Below are positions 35,030-44,226 of a stretch of DNA of 64,000 nt, in pieces (the stretch's first letter is position 1; each line of letters starts with the position of its first letter). The notes under the pieces were generated by a model. It saw only the letters and a list, made by a program, of their open reading frames with translations, was not told the origin of the DNA and searched no databases. The stretch is from Blautia sp. Marseille-P3087 (GTDB taxonomy: Bacteria > Bacillota > Clostridia > Lachnospirales > Lachnospiraceae): the NCBI RefSeq assembly GCF_900120195.1, contig NZ_LT635539.1:62001-126000 (forward strand), written 5' to 3'. Made by a program: the position numbers and the translations under genes.

Positions 35030-37822
35030 ATGAACATACAAAATAGAAAAAATATGAAAAACAAAAGAAGTAACAGAAGTACAAACGGCAAAAATACGGA
35101 ATTTTATATTGTATATACAGTGGTATTTCTATTGATTGCGCTTTTTCTCTATCTGAGATTTTATCTGAATGGAAAGTCTCTTGTGTGGAGTCATGACGGA
35201 GTGCCGCAGCATCTGAATTCCCTGTCATACTATGGAAGATATCTCAGAGGAATTTTATATACGATATTTGTAGAACATCGTTTTTCGATACCAATGTGGG
35301 ATCTTCATATTGGCTATGGTTCGGATATTCTGACGACACTGCACTATTATGTCATTGGAGATCCGCTGACGTTACTGTCAGTATTTTGTCCATCTTCCAA
35401 AACAGAGATTTTATATGAATTCCTGATTTTTCTCAGAATCTATCTGGCCGGAATTGCGTTCAGCAGATACTGTTTTTATCACAAAAACAGCAGACAGGCG
35501 ACTTTTATGGGTTGCATGATATATATCTTTGCAGGCTGGACAATTTATGCTGCCATGAAACATCCATATTTTTCAAACCCGATGATCTATCTGCCGTTGA
35601 TTCTTATGGGAATTGACAAGATATACAAAAAAGAAAGACCATATCTGTTTATCTGGTCGGTGGCGGTAGCCGGATTATCAAGCTTTTACTTTTTCTACAT
35701 GTTGGGTATTTTTATGGTTTTGTATGCTATATTCCGGTATTTCGAACAGTTTGGAGTCCATTCTCTGAAAAATGTCGGAAAATGGCTGAGTGTTTTTGCG
35801 ATATACTCGGTAATCGCGGTTTTGATCGCGGCAGTCATATTGCTTCCGGTGATTCTTCCGGTATTTGGAACAGATCGCTTTAAAGCGGAAAACTATGTAC
35901 CTTTGTTTTATGATAAAGTATATTATCAGAAATATCTGAGCTGTCTGATTGGCGAGAACATGATCCAGTGGGGTGTTGCCGGATTTTCGGCAGTTTCGAT
36001 GACCGGAAGCTTTGTATTGTTTGCAAAGAAAAAAAAATACAAAACGTTAAAAGCAGGTTTTATTCTGATAAACCTTTTTTTACTGTTCCCATTTGCGGGA
36101 CATGTACTTAACGGATTCTCGTATGTCTCCAATCGATGGATATGGGCATATGGCATGCTCATGGCATACATTTTTGTGAAGATGTACCCGGAATTATTTA
36201 AGCTTTCATTAAAAGAAAAACGTACGATTTTTGTTTTTCTCATAGGATATTGTGTACTGGCGCTTTTGCCGGATGCAGCAAGAACACAGAGAAATCTGGT
36301 AGCAGTTCTTTTGCTGGTGCTGGCGACATTTACTGTATTATCATTTGGTGCAGTATTTACAAAAAGAAAAAATCTGATGTTGATGACAGGTGGCTTCCTG
36401 ATTGCAGGAATTCTTTTTAATATGTATTATCAGTATTCTTACGAAAAAGACTATCTTTCAGAGTTTTCAGATCAGGGAGAAGCTTTGGACAAACTGGAAA
36501 CAGGAACGGATCTGGCAGTACTGAAAACTGGGGATGAATCAATTTACCGCTATGACCAGATGGGAACACACAGTTATGAAAATTCTTCCATGCAGACAGG
36601 TACAAACAGTACTTCTTACTATTTCAGCGTAGCAAGTGGAGATATCACGAACTTTTTTAATGAGGTCGACCTGAATACACCATGGGATTATCATTACGAG
36701 AATCTGGACAGCAGAACGATTCTGGATCGTCTTGCAGCAGTAAAATATTTTGTAGTAAAAGCCGGCGAAGAAGAGTATTTGCCGTATGGGTATGATACAC
36801 TTGCAGCAGAAGCGGAAAAAAAGGATAGATTATATCGCGCATATGAATGCAAAAATGCACTTCCAATAGGATATACTTATGATTCCTATATTCCAGAAAA
36901 AAAATATGCGAAAATGTCGACTGTTGAAAAGCAGCAGGCTCTGTTGCAGGGAGTGGTACTGGCAGACAGCGCAGTACCGGAAACGACACCGGAATTTAAT
37001 GACAGAGAAGTGTCGTATAAACTGGTGACAGGTTCAGGCTGCAAAGAAAAAGATGGGAAACTGATCATTACAAAGGAAAATGCACAGGCAAAACTGGTTT
37101 TCGACGGGCTGGATGAATGTGAAACATATCTCATTACAGAAGGCGTTGACTATGAGGCGCTTTCTCCACGTGAGCTGATCAGTGATAAGAAATGGAATAA
37201 AATGACGCTCTACGAGCAGAAAAAAGTTCAATACGAAAACAGTAAGTGGAGATACTGGAAAGAAAGTCAGAAGGCATATATTGATGTTACAGGACAATTC
37301 CTTGACAAGACGATCAGTATTTTTACAGACAAATATAATGCATACAGTGGTCGATCAGATTTCCTCTGCAATACCGGTTACAGTGAAAAGGGGAAAAAAT
37401 CCATTACGCTCACTTTTGAAAATACAGGTGTATACTCATATAAAGATATGAAAGTTGTATGCCAGCCGATGAAAAATATAGAGAGTCAGACCAGCAGACT
37501 GGGCACGGAAAGCCTGAAAGATGTCAAGATAAAGAATCATGAACTTACAGGCAGTATTTCTGTATCGAAGGATAAAGTCCTTGTGATTTCACTGCCTTAC
37601 AGCAAAGGCTTTCAGGCATATGTAGATGGTCAGAAAACAGAGTTAAAACAGGCAAACACCATGTACATGGCACTGGAACTCACGAAGGGGGATCATGAGA
37701 TCCGTATTACATACTATACTCCATATCTGAAGACAGGGCTTGTCTTGACGTGTGTGGGGATATTGTGCTACATTTGTGTGGTGTTAGTTTGCAAAAAGAG
37801 AAGAGGAAATAAAGAAACATGA
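35030..37822 (+). CDS. YfhO-family membrane protein
   Basis: 930 residues. About 12-13 membrane spans in the first 470 residues, then a long extracytoplasmic region (about 480-890) and a final span LVLTCVGILCYICVVLVC. YfhO is a GT-C-like family; the acidic SHDGVPQHLNSLSYYGRY segment after the first span fits its active-site loop. B. subtilis YfhO takes part in lipoteichoic acid glycosylation with a GtrB-type lipid-sugar donor. Overlaps the following GT2 gene by four bases (ATGA), so the pair is coupled. Likely transfers a sugar to a surface polymer. Confidence 0.82.
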   Translation: MNIQNRKNMKNKRSNRSTNGKNTEFYIVYTVVFLLIALFLYLRFYLNGKSLVWSHDGVPQHLNSLSYYGRYLRGILYTIFVEHRFSIPMWDLHIGYGSDILTTLHYYVIGDPLTLLSVFCPSSKTEILYEFLIFLRIYLAGIAFSRYCFYHKNSRQATFMGCMIYIFAGWTIYAAMKHPYFSNPMIYLPLILMGIDKIYKKERPYLFIWSVAVAGLSSFYFFYMLGIFMVLYAIFRYFEQFGVHSLKNVGKWLSVFAIYSVIAVLIAAVILLPVILPVFGTDRFKAENYVPLFYDKVYYQKYLSCLIGENMIQWGVAGFSAVSMTGSFVLFAKKKKYKTLKAGFILINLFLLFPFAGHVLNGFSYVSNRWIWAYGMLMAYIFVKMYPELFKLSLKEKRTIFVFLIGYCVLALLPDAARTQRNLVAVLLLVLATFTVLSFGAVFTKRKNLMLMTGGFLIAGILFNMYYQYSYEKDYLSEFSDQGEALDKLETGTDLAVLKTGDESIYRYDQMGTHSYENSSMQTGTNSTSYYFSVASGDITNFFNEVDLNTPWDYHYENLDSRTILDRLAAVKYFVVKAGEEEYLPYGYDTLAAEAEKKDRLYRAYECKNALPIGYTYDSYIPEKKYAKMSTVEKQQALLQGVVLADSAVPETTPEFNDREVSYKLVTGSGCKEKDGKLIITKENAQAKLVFDGLDECETYLITEGVDYEALSPRELISDKKWNKMTLYEQKKVQYENSKWRYWKESQKAYIDVTGQFLDKTISIFTDKYNAYSGRSDFLCNTGYSEKGKKSITLTFENTGVYSYKDMKVVCQPMKNIESQTSRLGTESLKDVKIKNHELTGSISVSKDKVLVISLPYSKGFQAYVDGQKTELKQANTMYMALELTKGDHEIRITYYTPYLKTGLVLTCVGILCYICVVLVCKKRRGNKET

Positions 37823-38775
37823 GTAGATTATCTGTCGTACTTCCGGCTTATAATGAGGAACTGATGGTTGGAAAAACATGCAGGGTTCTTCATGAGGTTC
37901 TGGCAGAAGCCGGGATTTCGTATGAGCTGGTTCTTGTGGATGATGGATCTAAAGATCATACATGGGAAGAAATACTAAAAGCAGGGGGAAAGGATTCGAA
38001 TATTCTGGGGGTGCATTTTTCACGTAACTTTGGTAAAGAGGCAGCTGTTTTTGCCGGAATGGCACAGGCGACCGGAGAAGTGGTGGCTGTTATGGACTGT
38101 GATCTGCAGCATCCGGCAGAAACTTTGATTGAGATGTACCGGAAATGGGAAGAAGGCTATGAAGTCATTGAAGGCATCAAGAAAAGCCGCGGAAATGAAA
38201 GCTTTCTTCATAAAAAGTGCGCAGGATTTTTTTATGGGATTATGTCCAAAGCAACAAAAGTAGACATGCAAAATACCTCTGATTTTAAAATGATGGATCG
38301 CAAGGTGGTAAACAGTATTCTTTCTCTGCCGGAAAGAAATATGTTTTTTCGTGCAACTTCGTCATGGGTAGGATACAAGACGGCATATGTGGAATTTGAA
38401 GTGCATGAACGGGAAGCAGGTGAATCAAAGTGGTCTGCCTGGTCGCTGATCAAATATGCATTTACCAATATTGTTGCATTTACGACTGCTCCACTTCAGT
38501 TTGTGTCGTTTGGCGGAGGTATTTGTTTTGTATGTTCGCTTGTCATGATTATTTATTCACTGATACAATATTTTCGGGGACATGCAATTGAAGGCTATAC
38601 AACGACAATTTTGCTGCTACTTCTGATCGGAAGCGCAATCATGCTGAGCCTCGGAGTGATCGGCTATTATCTTGCAAAAATTTATGAAGAAGTCAAACGT
38701 CGTCCGAGATATATTGTATCTCAGATCATCCATGGGAATAAAGATGTGACAGGTTCTGTCAGAGATGATGCGTAA
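37819..38775 (+). CDS. GT2-family polyprenyl-phosphate glycosyltransferase (GtrB/DPM-like)
   Basis: 318 residues. GT-A domain starts SRLSVVLPAYNEE, with LVDDGSKDHTW for nucleotide binding and the metal motif MDCDLQHPAE (DxD equivalent) near residue 95. Two C-terminal membrane spans (about 228-290) follow, as in GtrB and dolichyl-phosphate-mannose synthases. It would make a lipid-linked sugar on the cytoplasmic face, which the next gene (GtrA) helps flip and YfhO uses outside. Confidence 0.88.
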   Translation: MSRLSVVLPAYNEELMVGKTCRVLHEVLAEAGISYELVLVDDGSKDHTWEEILKAGGKDSNILGVHFSRNFGKEAAVFAGMAQATGEVVAVMDCDLQHPAETLIEMYRKWEEGYEVIEGIKKSRGNESFLHKKCAGFFYGIMSKATKVDMQNTSDFKMMDRKVVNSILSLPERNMFFRATSSWVGYKTAYVEFEVHEREAGESKWSAWSLIKYAFTNIVAFTTAPLQFVSFGGGICFVCSLVMIIYSLIQYFRGHAIEGYTTTILLLLLIGSAIMLSLGVIGYYLAKIYEEVKRRPRYIVSQIIHGNKDVTGSVRDDA

Positions 38776-38787
38776 GAGGAGAAAATA

Positions 38788-39207
38788 ATGAAAAAACTTA
38801 TCAATCTGATTCTGCGATTCTATGAAAATGATGTGATCAGATACATTTTTTTCGGAGGCTGTACGACACTGGTAAATCTGGTATGTTTCTATGTACTTCG
38901 TAAATGCAATCTTGGATTAAATATTGCAAACATCATTTCTATTATTGCAGCGATTATATTTGCATATGTAGTAAATTCAAAGTTTGTATTTCTGGATAAA
39001 TGTGAGACATTGAGGGACCATGTACAGCCTTTCTGTAAATTTGTCAGTGCAAGACTGCTGACTATGGTGATTGAAGTCGGAGGAGTCTGGCTTCTGGTAG
39101 CCCAAATGGGATTCAGTGATATGATTGGAAAATTTGTGACTCAGTTTATAGTACTGGCATTGAATTACATATTCAGCAAATTTTTTGTATTTACTACAGG
39201 TAAATAA
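38788..39207 (+). CDS. GtrA-family membrane protein
   Basis: 139 residues with four membrane spans: IRYIFFGGCTTLVNLVCFYV, IANIISIIAAIIFAYVVNSKFVF, LLTMVIEVGGVWLLV and LALNYIFSKFFVF. This is the GtrA fold, proposed to flip polyprenyl-phosphate sugars. Thirteen bases from the GT2 gene. Thirty-nine bases upstream of cobT with no terminator between, so the glycan genes may read through into the cobalamin genes. Confidence 0.87.
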   Translation: MKKLINLILRFYENDVIRYIFFGGCTTLVNLVCFYVLRKCNLGLNIANIISIIAAIIFAYVVNSKFVFLDKCETLRDHVQPFCKFVSARLLTMVIEVGGVWLLVAQMGFSDMIGKFVTQFIVLALNYIFSKFFVFTTGK

Positions 39208-39246
39208 ATACTACAGGATACACAGAGATAACAGGGAGATGGAAAA

Positions 39247-40299
39247 ATGACACTGGAAGAAACTCTTGCTCAAATAAAACCATTAGACGAAAGAGCGATG
39301 GAGACTGCGGCGAAACGCTGGGACAGCATTGCAAAACCTCTGCATTCACTCGGCAAAATGGAAAAAATGGTTATTCAGATTGCAGGAATCACCGGAAATC
39401 CGGATATGCATATAAACAAAAGGGCACTGGTTCCGATGTGCGCAGATAATGGCGTGGTAGAGGAAGGCGTTACCCAGACAGGACAGGAAGTGACGGCAAT
39501 CGTCGCAGAAAATTTCCTTTCCGGCGATACCTCTGCATGCGTGATGTGCAGACAGTGCGGAACCAAAGTTATTCCGGTTGACATCGGTATGGCAGTGGAC
39601 ACAAAGGTTGCGACAGATCTGAAAGTTGCATGTGGGACTGCAAATATGACCAAAGGTCCGGCAATGACAAGAGAACAGGCTGTACAGGCACTGGAGGCAG
39701 GTATCGAAATGGTACGTCGTCTGAAAGAAGATGGTTATGGACTTCTGGCAACGGGAGAAATGGGAATCGGTAATACTACGACCAGCAGTGCGGTGGCATC
39801 TGTACTTCTGAACCGTCCGGTTGAAGAAATGACAGGACGTGGTGCCGGGCTTTCCGGAGACGGACTGAATCGTAAGATTCATGCAATCAAAAAAGCAATT
39901 GAGATTAATCAGCCGAATCAGGAAGATGCGATTGATGTACTGGCAAAAGTCGGGGGATTTGATATTGCCGGTATGGCTGGAATGTTCCTTGGCGGTGCGG
40001 CATTTGGTGTCCCGGTCGTGATCGATGGATTTATTTCCTGTGTGGCAGCACTGATCGCGCAGCGTATCTGTCCGCAGATGGGAGATTATATGATCGCGTC
40101 TCATGTTTCGAAAGAACCGGCAGCGCATCTGCTTCTCGAAGCACTTGGCAAAGAGGCAGTACTTCATGGAGAAATGTGTCTGGGAGAGGGAAGCGGAGCC
40201 GTGGCACTGTTCCCGTTCCTTGATATGGGAGTTGCCGTCTATGAATCGATGAGTACATTTGAGGATATCCATGTGGACCAGTATGAGGAGCTTGTATAA
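39247..40299 (+). CDS. cobT: Nicotinate-nucleotide:dimethylbenzimidazole phosphoribosyltransferase
   Basis: 350 residues, full length. Makes the alpha-ribazole phosphate that carries the lower ligand of cobalamin. GEMGIGNTTTSSAVASVLL and the GRGAGLSGDGLNRK region form the binding site. E314 in LGEGSGA is the expected catalytic base. First gene of a cobT-cobU-cobS set with no cobalamin riboswitch upstream (only 39 bases to gtrA). Supports nucleotide-loop assembly from salvaged or partial corrinoids. Confidence 0.95.
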   Translation: MTLEETLAQIKPLDERAMETAAKRWDSIAKPLHSLGKMEKMVIQIAGITGNPDMHINKRALVPMCADNGVVEEGVTQTGQEVTAIVAENFLSGDTSACVMCRQCGTKVIPVDIGMAVDTKVATDLKVACGTANMTKGPAMTREQAVQALEAGIEMVRRLKEDGYGLLATGEMGIGNTTTSSAVASVLLNRPVEEMTGRGAGLSGDGLNRKIHAIKKAIEINQPNQEDAIDVLAKVGGFDIAGMAGMFLGGAAFGVPVVIDGFISCVAALIAQRICPQMGDYMIASHVSKEPAAHLLLEALGKEAVLHGEMCLGEGSGAVALFPFLDMGVAVYESMSTFEDIHVDQYEELV

Positions 40300-40301
40300 A
40301 A

Positions 40302-40856
40302 ATGATGATACTTGTAACTGGCGGCAGTGGCAGTGGAAAATCTGCCTTCGCGGAAGACTGTATTGTTGCTTTTGGAAATGCCAGGCGCATTTATATAGCA
40401 ACTATGTACCCGTTTGACGAAGAGAGCAGGAAGCGTGTGAAACGTCATCAGGCTATGCGTCAGGGCAAAGGATTTGATACACTGGAGTGTTACACCGGTC
40501 TTTCCCGGGCTTCGGTTCCGAAAGGAACTACGGTCCTTTTGGAATGTATGTCTAATCTTGTTGCAAATGAGATGTTTCAGGAAAATGGTGCACACGAAAA
40601 TACAGTGAAAGCAGTAGTTGATGGTGTGGAGTTTCTGCAAAAACAGACCGAAAATCTTGTGATCGTAACAAATGAGATCTTTTCAGAAGCGGCAGAATAC
40701 CAGGGTGATACAAAACTTTATCAGGAATATTTAGGAATGATCAATCAGAAGCTGTCAGATATGGCGGATGAAGTGGTGGAAGTCGTTTACGGAATTCCGG
40801 TTTACCAAAAAAAATATAAGGCTTCTGATGTGGACAGGAGGTCAGAAATCCGATGA
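40302..40856 (+). CDS. cobU: Adenosylcobinamide kinase / adenosylcobinamide-phosphate guanylyltransferase
   Basis: 184 residues. P-loop GGSGSGKS (residues 7-14), IATMYPFDEESRKRVKRHQ with the guanylated-His region, LLECMSNLVANEMF and VTNEIFSEAAEY, then INQKLSDMADEVVEVVYGIP. Phosphorylates cobinamide and attaches GMP before CobS. Two bases after cobT, four-base overlap with cobS. Confidence 0.92.
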   Translation: MMILVTGGSGSGKSAFAEDCIVAFGNARRIYIATMYPFDEESRKRVKRHQAMRQGKGFDTLECYTGLSRASVPKGTTVLLECMSNLVANEMFQENGAHENTVKAVVDGVEFLQKQTENLVIVTNEIFSEAAEYQGDTKLYQEYLGMINQKLSDMADEVVEVVYGIPVYQKKYKASDVDRRSEIR

Positions 40857-41635
40857 AAAGTCTCTGGAACAGTTTTAAAATTGCATTTTCCATGTTTTCA
40901 AAGATTCCGATGCCTCAGGCAGAGTGGACAGAAGAAAATATGAAATATATGCTTTGCTTTTTTCCGTTCATCGGAACGGCGATAGGTATTGTACTTCTGG
41001 CGGCAGAATGGATCTGCAGATATCTGGGGTTCGGAAATTCATTTACGGCAATGGTGCTGGTTCTTGTGCCGGTGATCCTTACAGGTGGAATTCATATTGA
41101 CGGACTTCTGGATACTTCGGATGCCTTAAGTTCCTGGCGTGACAGGGAAAAACGTCTGGAGATTCTCAAAGATTCACATGCGGGTGCATTTGCAGTTATT
41201 ACGGCATGTGTATATTTTTTTGTATTATTTGGGACAATGATGCAGATCACAGAAGTAGACGACCGGCCGGCAATGTACCTTCTTGCATGTGGCTATATGG
41301 TTTCAAGATGTCTTTCAGGACTTGGTGTGATCACGTTACCAAAGGCGAATGCAAGTGGTACGGTCGCAGAGTTTTCGCGTAAGGCAGAAGATAAAAAAGT
41401 GCGAAATACACTGGTGATATATCTTGTGATCCTGGCGACAGTGATGATCTGGATCCAGCCGGTATGGGGCGCTTTCATGTTTGTGACAGCCCTGCTTGTA
41501 TTTACGTTTTACAGACATAAAGCAATGAAATATTTCGGCGGCACGACCGGCGATCTTTCGGGTTATTTCCTTTGCCTCTGCGAGGCATGGATGCCTTTGG
41601 TACTGGCGGTCGTTATGGTGATTTATAAAGTGTGA
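40853..41635 (+). CDS. cobS: Adenosylcobinamide-GDP ribazoletransferase (cobalamin synthase)
   Basis: 260 residues, integral membrane enzyme joining cobinamide-GDP to alpha-ribazole(-phosphate). Conserved GGIHIDGLLDTSDALSSW (about residues 80-97) and KDSHAGAFAVI are the catalytic metal-binding region; FSKIPMP near the start and the C-terminal GGTTGDLSGYFLCLCEA also fit. Five or six membrane spans. Starts within the cobU stop. Confidence 0.95.
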   Translation: MKSLWNSFKIAFSMFSKIPMPQAEWTEENMKYMLCFFPFIGTAIGIVLLAAEWICRYLGFGNSFTAMVLVLVPVILTGGIHIDGLLDTSDALSSWRDREKRLEILKDSHAGAFAVITACVYFFVLFGTMMQITEVDDRPAMYLLACGYMVSRCLSGLGVITLPKANASGTVAEFSRKAEDKKVRNTLVIYLVILATVMIWIQPVWGAFMFVTALLVFTFYRHKAMKYFGGTTGDLSGYFLCLCEAWMPLVLAVVMVIYKV

Positions 41636-41645
41636 GGATTAAAAT

Positions 41646-42026
41646 ATGAAGATGATCATAGGGGGAGCGTTTCAGGGAAAAACACTTCTGGCAAACAAAA
41701 TATACCCGGAGATTGTCTGGGTAAACGGTGCGGATGCTGACTGGGAGATGATTGCATCTGCACAGGGAATCCTTTGCTTTCACGAATTTATCCGAAAAGA
41801 GATGCAAACCGGAAATGATGTCAGCGAACTTGCAGAACGACTGATTCGGGTCAATCCGCAGGTAGTTCTTGTATCAGATGAAGTGGGATATGGCGTTGTA
41901 CCTATTGATGCATTTGATAGGGCATATCGTGAAGCAGTTGGCAGAGTATGTACGAAACTTGCCGCATACAGCACGCAGGTGACGAGAGTTGTATGTGGAA
42001 TAGGGACGGTGATCAAAGATGCTTAA
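41646..42026 (+). CDS. Short CobU-like P-loop protein
   Basis: 126 residues, about two-thirds of CobU. Retains a P-loop GGAFQGKT (6-13) and the C-terminal CobU block VVLVSDEVGYGVVPIDAFDR through CGIGTVIK. It lacks the middle ATMYP.D.EM..RI..H segment that carries the guanylated histidine. It may keep kinase but not guanylyltransferase activity, or be regulatory. It sits between cobS and cobC and overlaps cobC by eight bases, so it is a retained operon member rather than debris. Confidence 0.75.
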   Translation: MKMIIGGAFQGKTLLANKIYPEIVWVNGADADWEMIASAQGILCFHEFIRKEMQTGNDVSELAERLIRVNPQVVLVSDEVGYGVVPIDAFDRAYREAVGRVCTKLAAYSTQVTRVVCGIGTVIKDA

Positions 42027-42612
42027 GATCTGGTTGATCCGTCATGGCATGACGGAGGGAAACCGCCATCAGCGTTATATTGGTGTGACTGATGAACCTT
42101 TGTGTGAGGAAGGCAGGAAACTGCTCAGAAAGTTTACATATCCAAAGCCGCAGGCGGTATTTGTAAGTCCACTTAAGAGATGCCTTGAGACAGCGGCAAT
42201 TCTGTTTGATGATCCGAAGGTACGGATCATTGATCAGCTTGCAGAATGTAATTTCGGAGAATTTGAAAATAAAAATTACAAAGAACTTTCCGGTGATCCG
42301 AGATATCAGGCATGGATAGACAGCAATGGAATTCTGGCTTTCCCGGGAGGCGAAAGCAAAGAGGAGTGTGCAGTGCGAAATCTGGAAGGTTTTCAGAGAG
42401 CGGTTACTGCATGCATACGGGAAGCAATTACAGAGGCAGCACTGGTCGTGCATGGGGGTACGATCATGAATATCATGGAAAAATATGCACTTCCTAAAAA
42501 AGAATTTTATGAGTGGCATATCGGGAATGGATGCGGTTATCTTGTGGAACTTGATCCTGTCCTTTGGAAAAAAGACAGGAGAAATCTGAAGCTTCTGGGA
42601 GAGCAAAAATAG
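42019..42612 (+). CDS. cobC: Histidine phosphatase, alpha-ribazole phosphatase type
   Basis: 197 residues. The catalytic motif RHGMTEGN (R8, H9) and second histidine in VVHGGTIMNIM mark the phosphoglycerate-mutase-like superfamily; FVSPLKRCLETAAIL is also typical. In this operon the likely substrate is alpha-ribazole-5'-phosphate or adenosylcobalamin-5'-phosphate. Last gene before a strong terminator. Confidence 0.85.
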   Translation: MLKIWLIRHGMTEGNRHQRYIGVTDEPLCEEGRKLLRKFTYPKPQAVFVSPLKRCLETAAILFDDPKVRIIDQLAECNFGEFENKNYKELSGDPRYQAWIDSNGILAFPGGESKEECAVRNLEGFQRAVTACIREAITEAALVVHGGTIMNIMEKYALPKKEFYEWHIGNGCGYLVELDPVLWKKDRRNLKLLGEQK

Positions 42613-42642
42613 CTTTTCAGAAGGAAAAAAATATGATATAGT

Positions 42643-42683
42643 AAAAACAGCGACGGAGCGGACAGGGCTCCGTCGCTGTTTTT
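42643..42683 (+). terminator. Terminator after cobC
   Basis: AAAAACAGCGACGGAGC pairs perfectly with GCTCCGTCGCTGTTTTT around a seven-base loop. Confidence 0.95.
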
Positions 42684-42735
42684 ATATTGAATGCACAAAT
42701 TTTTTTTGAACACCAAACTAATCTTGCGAATATAG

Positions 42736-42764
42736 TTGAAATAAGATAGAAAATATGTTACATT
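42736..42764 (+). promoter_or_regulatory. Promoter of the selenium-dependent hydroxylase operon
   Basis: TTGAAA (42736-42741), 17-base spacer, TACATT (42759-42764). Leader about 70 bases to ssnA with no recognisable riboswitch. Confidence 0.65.
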
Positions 42765-42842
42765 ATATAGTACAAAATACCGAAAACTTATGGAAGATTT
42801 CATCACAGATTGGAAAAATTTCACAAGGCAGGGAGGGCGCAT

Positions 42843-44174
42843 ATGCGGATTATTGGAAACGGAAGAATGATCACACGGGACGAATCCAACGCTTTTTATG
42901 AAAATGGAGCAGTAGCAATGGATGGGAACACCATAACCATGGTGGGGACAACAGAAGAAGTAAAAAACACATATCCGGATGCGGAATTTATAGATGCACA
43001 TGGCGGAGTTATTATGCCGGCTTTTATCAATGTACATGAACATATTTACAGTGCATTTGCGAGAGGATTAAATGTCAACGGATACAGCCCGAAAGGCTTT
43101 CTTGATATTCTGGATGGGATGTGGTGGAACATCGACCGTCATCTGACGCTGGAGCAGACGAAGCTTTCTGCGTATGCGACATACATTGATTCTATAAAGA
43201 ATGGTGTGACAACGGTATTTGACCATCATGCAAGTTTTGGACATATCGAAGGCTCACTGTATATGATCGAAGAAGCGGCAAAAGATCTTGGAGTCCGCAC
43301 CTGTCTCTGCTATGAAATCTCTGACAGAGACGGAATGGAAAAATCACGGGAATCTGTGATGGAGAATGTAAACTTCATCCGGCATGCGAGTGAAGATGAC
43401 AGTGATATGCTGGCTGCCATGATGGGAATGCATGCATCTTTTACAATCTCTGATGAGACGATGGCTCTCTGTAATGAGCTGAAACCGGAAGGTGTCGGTT
43501 ATCACATCCATGTAGCAGAGGGGATTTATGATCTGCATCAGTGCCTGAAAGAGCACAGCAAACGTATTGTTGACCGCCTTTATGACTGGAATATTCTTGG
43601 TCCGAAGACTCTTCTCGGACACTGTATTTATATCAATGAACATGAGATGGATCTGATCAAAGAGACAGATACAATGGTAGTGCACAATCCGGAATCGAAT
43701 ATGGGGAATGCCTGTGGATGTCCTCCGACGATGGAACTGGTACACAAGGGCATTCTGACGGGCCTTGGTACAGACGGATATACCCATGATATGATGGAGT
43801 CCTGGAAAGTGGCAAACATTCTGCATAAACACCATCTCTGTGATCCGACAGCAGCATGGAGTGAAATTCCGCAGATGTTGTTTGAGGGAAATGCAAAGAT
43901 TGCGAATCGTTATTTTAAGAAACCTCTTGGTATTCTGAAAGTGGGAGCCGCTGCCGATGTGATCGTGATCGATTATGATCCGCTGACACCGATGGATGCA
44001 TCCAATTGCAACAGTCATCTCCTGTTTGGGGTAAATGGAAGTATGGTACAGACAACCGTATGTAACGGAGAAATTCTGATGAAAGACCGTGAATTGCTGG
44101 TATGTGATGAGAAAAAGATTATGGCAGACTGCCGTCAGGCGGCAGGGGAACTTTCAGAGGATATCAACGGATAA
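42843..44174 (+). CDS. ssnA: Putative aminohydrolase SsnA
   Basis: 443 residues from ATG 42843, six bases after GGGAGG; an ATG at 42810 was rejected. Amidohydrolase superfamily: metal ligands HEH in INVHEHIYSAF, later HIHVAE, LLGHCIYI, and LGTDGYTHDMMESWK with the final Asp. Relatives deaminate or open N-heterocycles. SsnA is a marker of the selenium-dependent molybdenum hydroxylase/purine cluster and, in published gut urate loci, is among the genes needed for anaerobic urate use. First gene of the operon that runs to 55070. Confidence 0.92.
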   Translation: MRIIGNGRMITRDESNAFYENGAVAMDGNTITMVGTTEEVKNTYPDAEFIDAHGGVIMPAFINVHEHIYSAFARGLNVNGYSPKGFLDILDGMWWNIDRHLTLEQTKLSAYATYIDSIKNGVTTVFDHHASFGHIEGSLYMIEEAAKDLGVRTCLCYEISDRDGMEKSRESVMENVNFIRHASEDDSDMLAAMMGMHASFTISDETMALCNELKPEGVGYHIHVAEGIYDLHQCLKEHSKRIVDRLYDWNILGPKTLLGHCIYINEHEMDLIKETDTMVVHNPESNMGNACGCPPTMELVHKGILTGLGTDGYTHDMMESWKVANILHKHHLCDPTAAWSEIPQMLFEGNAKIANRYFKKPLGILKVGAAADVIVIDYDPLTPMDASNCNSHLLFGVNGSMVQTTVCNGEILMKDRELLVCDEKKIMADCRQAAGELSEDING

Positions 44175-44226
44175 TTAATTTCCTGACGGATGGGGAAGCG
44201 GTTCAGGAATTCAGGGAGGATACAAT

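Noticed and set aside
39208..39246. Cobalamin riboswitch before cobT
   Set aside because: The gap is too short and no B12-box-like sequence is seen.
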